From positions 62,001 to 126,000 of the forward strand of contig JBLRWH010000001.1 of assembly GCA_047921395.1 (NCBI GenBank): a stretch of 64,000 nt of DNA. The letters run 5' to 3'. Below are positions 62,768 to 64,000 of this stretch, one piece after another (the stretch's first letter is position 1; each line of letters starts with the position of its first letter). The notes beneath the pieces were generated by a model. It was given only the letters and a program-made list of their open reading frames with translations. It ran no database searches and was not told where the DNA came from. The position numbers and the translations under genes were made by a program. Source of the DNA: XN24 sp047921395 (GTDB lineage Bacteria > Pseudomonadota > Gammaproteobacteria > Steroidobacterales > XN24).

Positions 62768-63756
62768 GCCTCGCCCGGCAGCGCCGGGTCCTGTTCTTCG
62801 GCGGCAAGGGCGGCGTCGGCAAGACCACCGTCGCTTCGACCGTCGCCCTTGCGGAGGCGGATGCCGGCCGGCGCGTCCTGGTCGTCTCGACCGACCCGGC
62901 GCACAACCTGGGCCATCTCTGGAATCGCAAGGTGGGCCCGGACCCGGTGCGCCTCGCCCCCAACCTGGATGGCGTGGAGCTCGACCCCGACCGCGTGGTC
63001 GAGGAGCACCTCGCAGAGGTGGGCGCGGCGCTGCGCCGCCTGATGCCGGAGCACCTCGCGGGCGAGGTGGACCGGCACATGCAGCTGTCGCGCGAGGCCC
63101 CCGGTATGCAGGAAGCGGCGCTGCTCGAGCGCATCGCCCAGGTCGTCGCGCAGGGGCTGGCCGAGTATGACCTCGTGGTGTTCGACACCGCGCCGTCGGG
63201 TCACACGGCGCGCCTGATGGCGCTGCCGGAAATGATGGCGGCGTGGACCGAGGGCCTGCTGGCGCGCCGAGAGCGCGCCGCGCGCTTCAATACGGCGCTG
63301 GAGAGCCTGTCATCCGACGATGAAATCGGCGGGCGCGTGCTTGGCGGCGAGCGCGGCGAAGGCGGCTCGCGCGACGACCGGATCCGTCACCTGCTCAACC
63401 GCCGGCGCGAGCGCCTCACCCTGCTGCGCGATACCCTTGCCGATCCGGCGAAGACGGCCTTCATCATCGTGCTCGCGGCGGAGCGCCTCCCGGTGCTGGA
63501 GACGCTGGAGCTGGAGCAGAAGCTGCACGCGGCCGGGATCACCGTCGGCGCCCTCGTGATCAACAAGCGCGCCCCGCCCGACGCCGGGGAATTCCTCGCG
63601 GAGCGGCGCGCCCAGGAGGAGTTGCACCTCGCCACGCTGGTCGAGGGACTGCCGGCGCTGCCGCGCGTCGACCTGCCGCTGATCGCGCGCGACGTGGTCG
63701 GCCGCGAGGCCATCGAGGCCTTCGCGGAGCTGCTCAGGGCGCGAGACGCTCGATAA
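62758..63756 (+). CDS. ArsA/Get3-family ATPase
   Basis: 332 residues, a single ATPase domain. Deviant Walker A GGKGGVGKTT at residues 15-24; STDPAHNLGHLW; DTAPSGHTARLMALPEMM (switch II with the family's conserved Asp and His); LVINKRAPPD near the end. Cysteines for arsenite binding are absent, so arsenite export is unlikely. Get3-like roles in membrane protein handling or metal insertion are possible. Overlaps the cory-CC-star gene by ten bases and the facing pdxH by 23. Confidence 0.88.
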   Translation: MLLSLARQRRVLFFGGKGGVGKTTVASTVALAEADAGRRVLVVSTDPAHNLGHLWNRKVGPDPVRLAPNLDGVELDPDRVVEEHLAEVGAALRRLMPEHLAGEVDRHMQLSREAPGMQEAALLERIAQVVAQGLAEYDLVVFDTAPSGHTARLMALPEMMAAWTEGLLARRERAARFNTALESLSSDDEIGGRVLGGERGEGGSRDDRIRHLLNRRRERLTLLRDTLADPAKTAFIIVLAAERLPVLETLELEQKLHAAGITVGALVINKRAPPDAGEFLAERRAQEELHLATLVEGLPALPRVDLPLIARDVVGREAIEAFAELLRARDAR

Positions 63757-64000
63757 CCCAGGCGTCGTCGACCTGGCGGAAGCGGAAGCGGTCGTGCAGC
63801 CGCGACGCGCGGCCCTGCCAGAACTCGATTTCCTCCGGCCGCACCCGGTAGCCGCCCCAGAACGAGGGCAGCGGCACCTCGCCGGCGGCGAACTTGCGCT
63901 TCAGCTCGTCGAGCTTCATTTCCAGCACCGAGCGCGACGTGATCACGGCGCTCTGCTCGGACACCCAGGCGCCCAGCTGGCTGCCGCGCGGCCGGCGCGC
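63734..64000 (-). CDS. pdxH: pyridoxamine 5'-phosphate oxidase, C-terminal part (5' end outside window)
   Basis: The frame is open to the window edge and gives RGSQLGAWVSEQ, then LPSFWGGYRVRPEEIEFWQG and RLHDRFRFR, ending WVIERLAP. These are the closing motifs of PdxH, including the substrate-binding arginines and the FWQG segment. It oxidises pyridoxine or pyridoxamine phosphate to pyridoxal phosphate using FMN. Convergent with the ATPase gene and overlapping it by 23 bases. Confidence 0.95.
   Translation of the reverse strand, partial: ARRPRGSQLGAWVSEQSAVITSRSVLEMKLDELKRKFAAGEVPLPSFWGGYRVRPEEIEFWQGRASRLHDRFRFRQVDDAWVIERLAP

Noticed and set aside
62758..63756. Arsenite efflux ATPase ArsA as the function
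   Set aside because: The arsenite-binding cysteines are lacking, only one ATPase domain is present, and no arsB, arsR or arsC lies nearby.

Overview
The window looks like chromosomal DNA of a GC-rich gammaproteobacterium. The evidence is a complete O2-independent ubiquinone set (ubiT, ubiU, ubiV), a minor-pilin operon in the order fimT-pilV-pilW-pilX-pilY1-pilE, and slyX, yceH, zapE and eptA homologues. Small dispersed palindromic repeats sit at gene ends. A lineage near the Nevskiales, Steroidobacterales or Woeseiales would fit, but that is inference. No rRNA, tRNA, CRISPR array, integrase or intact insertion sequence was seen.

Layout. 1-5.3 kb (+): the end of an M16 peptidase gene, its non-catalytic partner, then ETF-ubiquinone oxidoreductase and etfB-etfA, the route that carries acyl-CoA dehydrogenase electrons to ubiquinone. 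5.5-24 kb: a block visibly lower in GC than its flanks. It holds a MalT-like (LAL) LuxR regulator on + and, facing it, a tightly packed 12-gene operon on -. The operon encodes an ICMT/steroid-reductase-like membrane enzyme, an MMPL/RND permease, two DUF1329 proteins, a YCF48-like repeat protein, a DUF1302 outer-membrane barrel and soluble CoA-linked enzymes (MDR reductase, acyl-CoA dehydrogenase, SCP2-type thiolase, acyl-CoA ligase, saccharopine-dehydrogenase-like protein, DUF3237). It reads as an uptake and degradation system for a hydrophobic compound such as a terpenoid, steroid side chain or branched lipid. It is the best candidate for an undescribed system here. The substrate cannot be read from sequence. 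Its electrons could leave through the ETF genes next door.

24-25 kb: a gene-poor scar with a permease remnant and two large hairpins. 25-33 kb: acetoacetyl-CoA synthetase, ZapE, a phosphoethanolamine transferase, a two-gene fluoride channel, a FadL-type porin and a split YeeE/YedE transporter. 33.2-39.8 kb: type IV minor pilins with an unusual PilY1. 39.9-50.5 kb (-): mostly exported proteins (M14 peptidase, choice-of-anchor I protein, penicillin-acylase-family lipoprotein, beta-lactamase-fold hydrolase) plus an FGGY kinase. 50.4-53 kb: ubiT and ubiUV diverge from an FNR-type box that is well placed for both promoters.

53-64 kb: housekeeping and unknown genes (exonuclease, phosphoribosyltransferase, alpha/beta hydrolase, slyX, ABC-F ATPase, yceH, lysozyme-inhibitor-like lipoprotein, thioesterase-like protein), then CstA with a cory-CC-star protein and an ArsA-like ATPase, and the end of pdxH. 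A repeat with core GAGCAGTGTCCCC supplies the last codons of ubiV and of the facing exonuclease gene, and contains the apparent GTG start of slyX.
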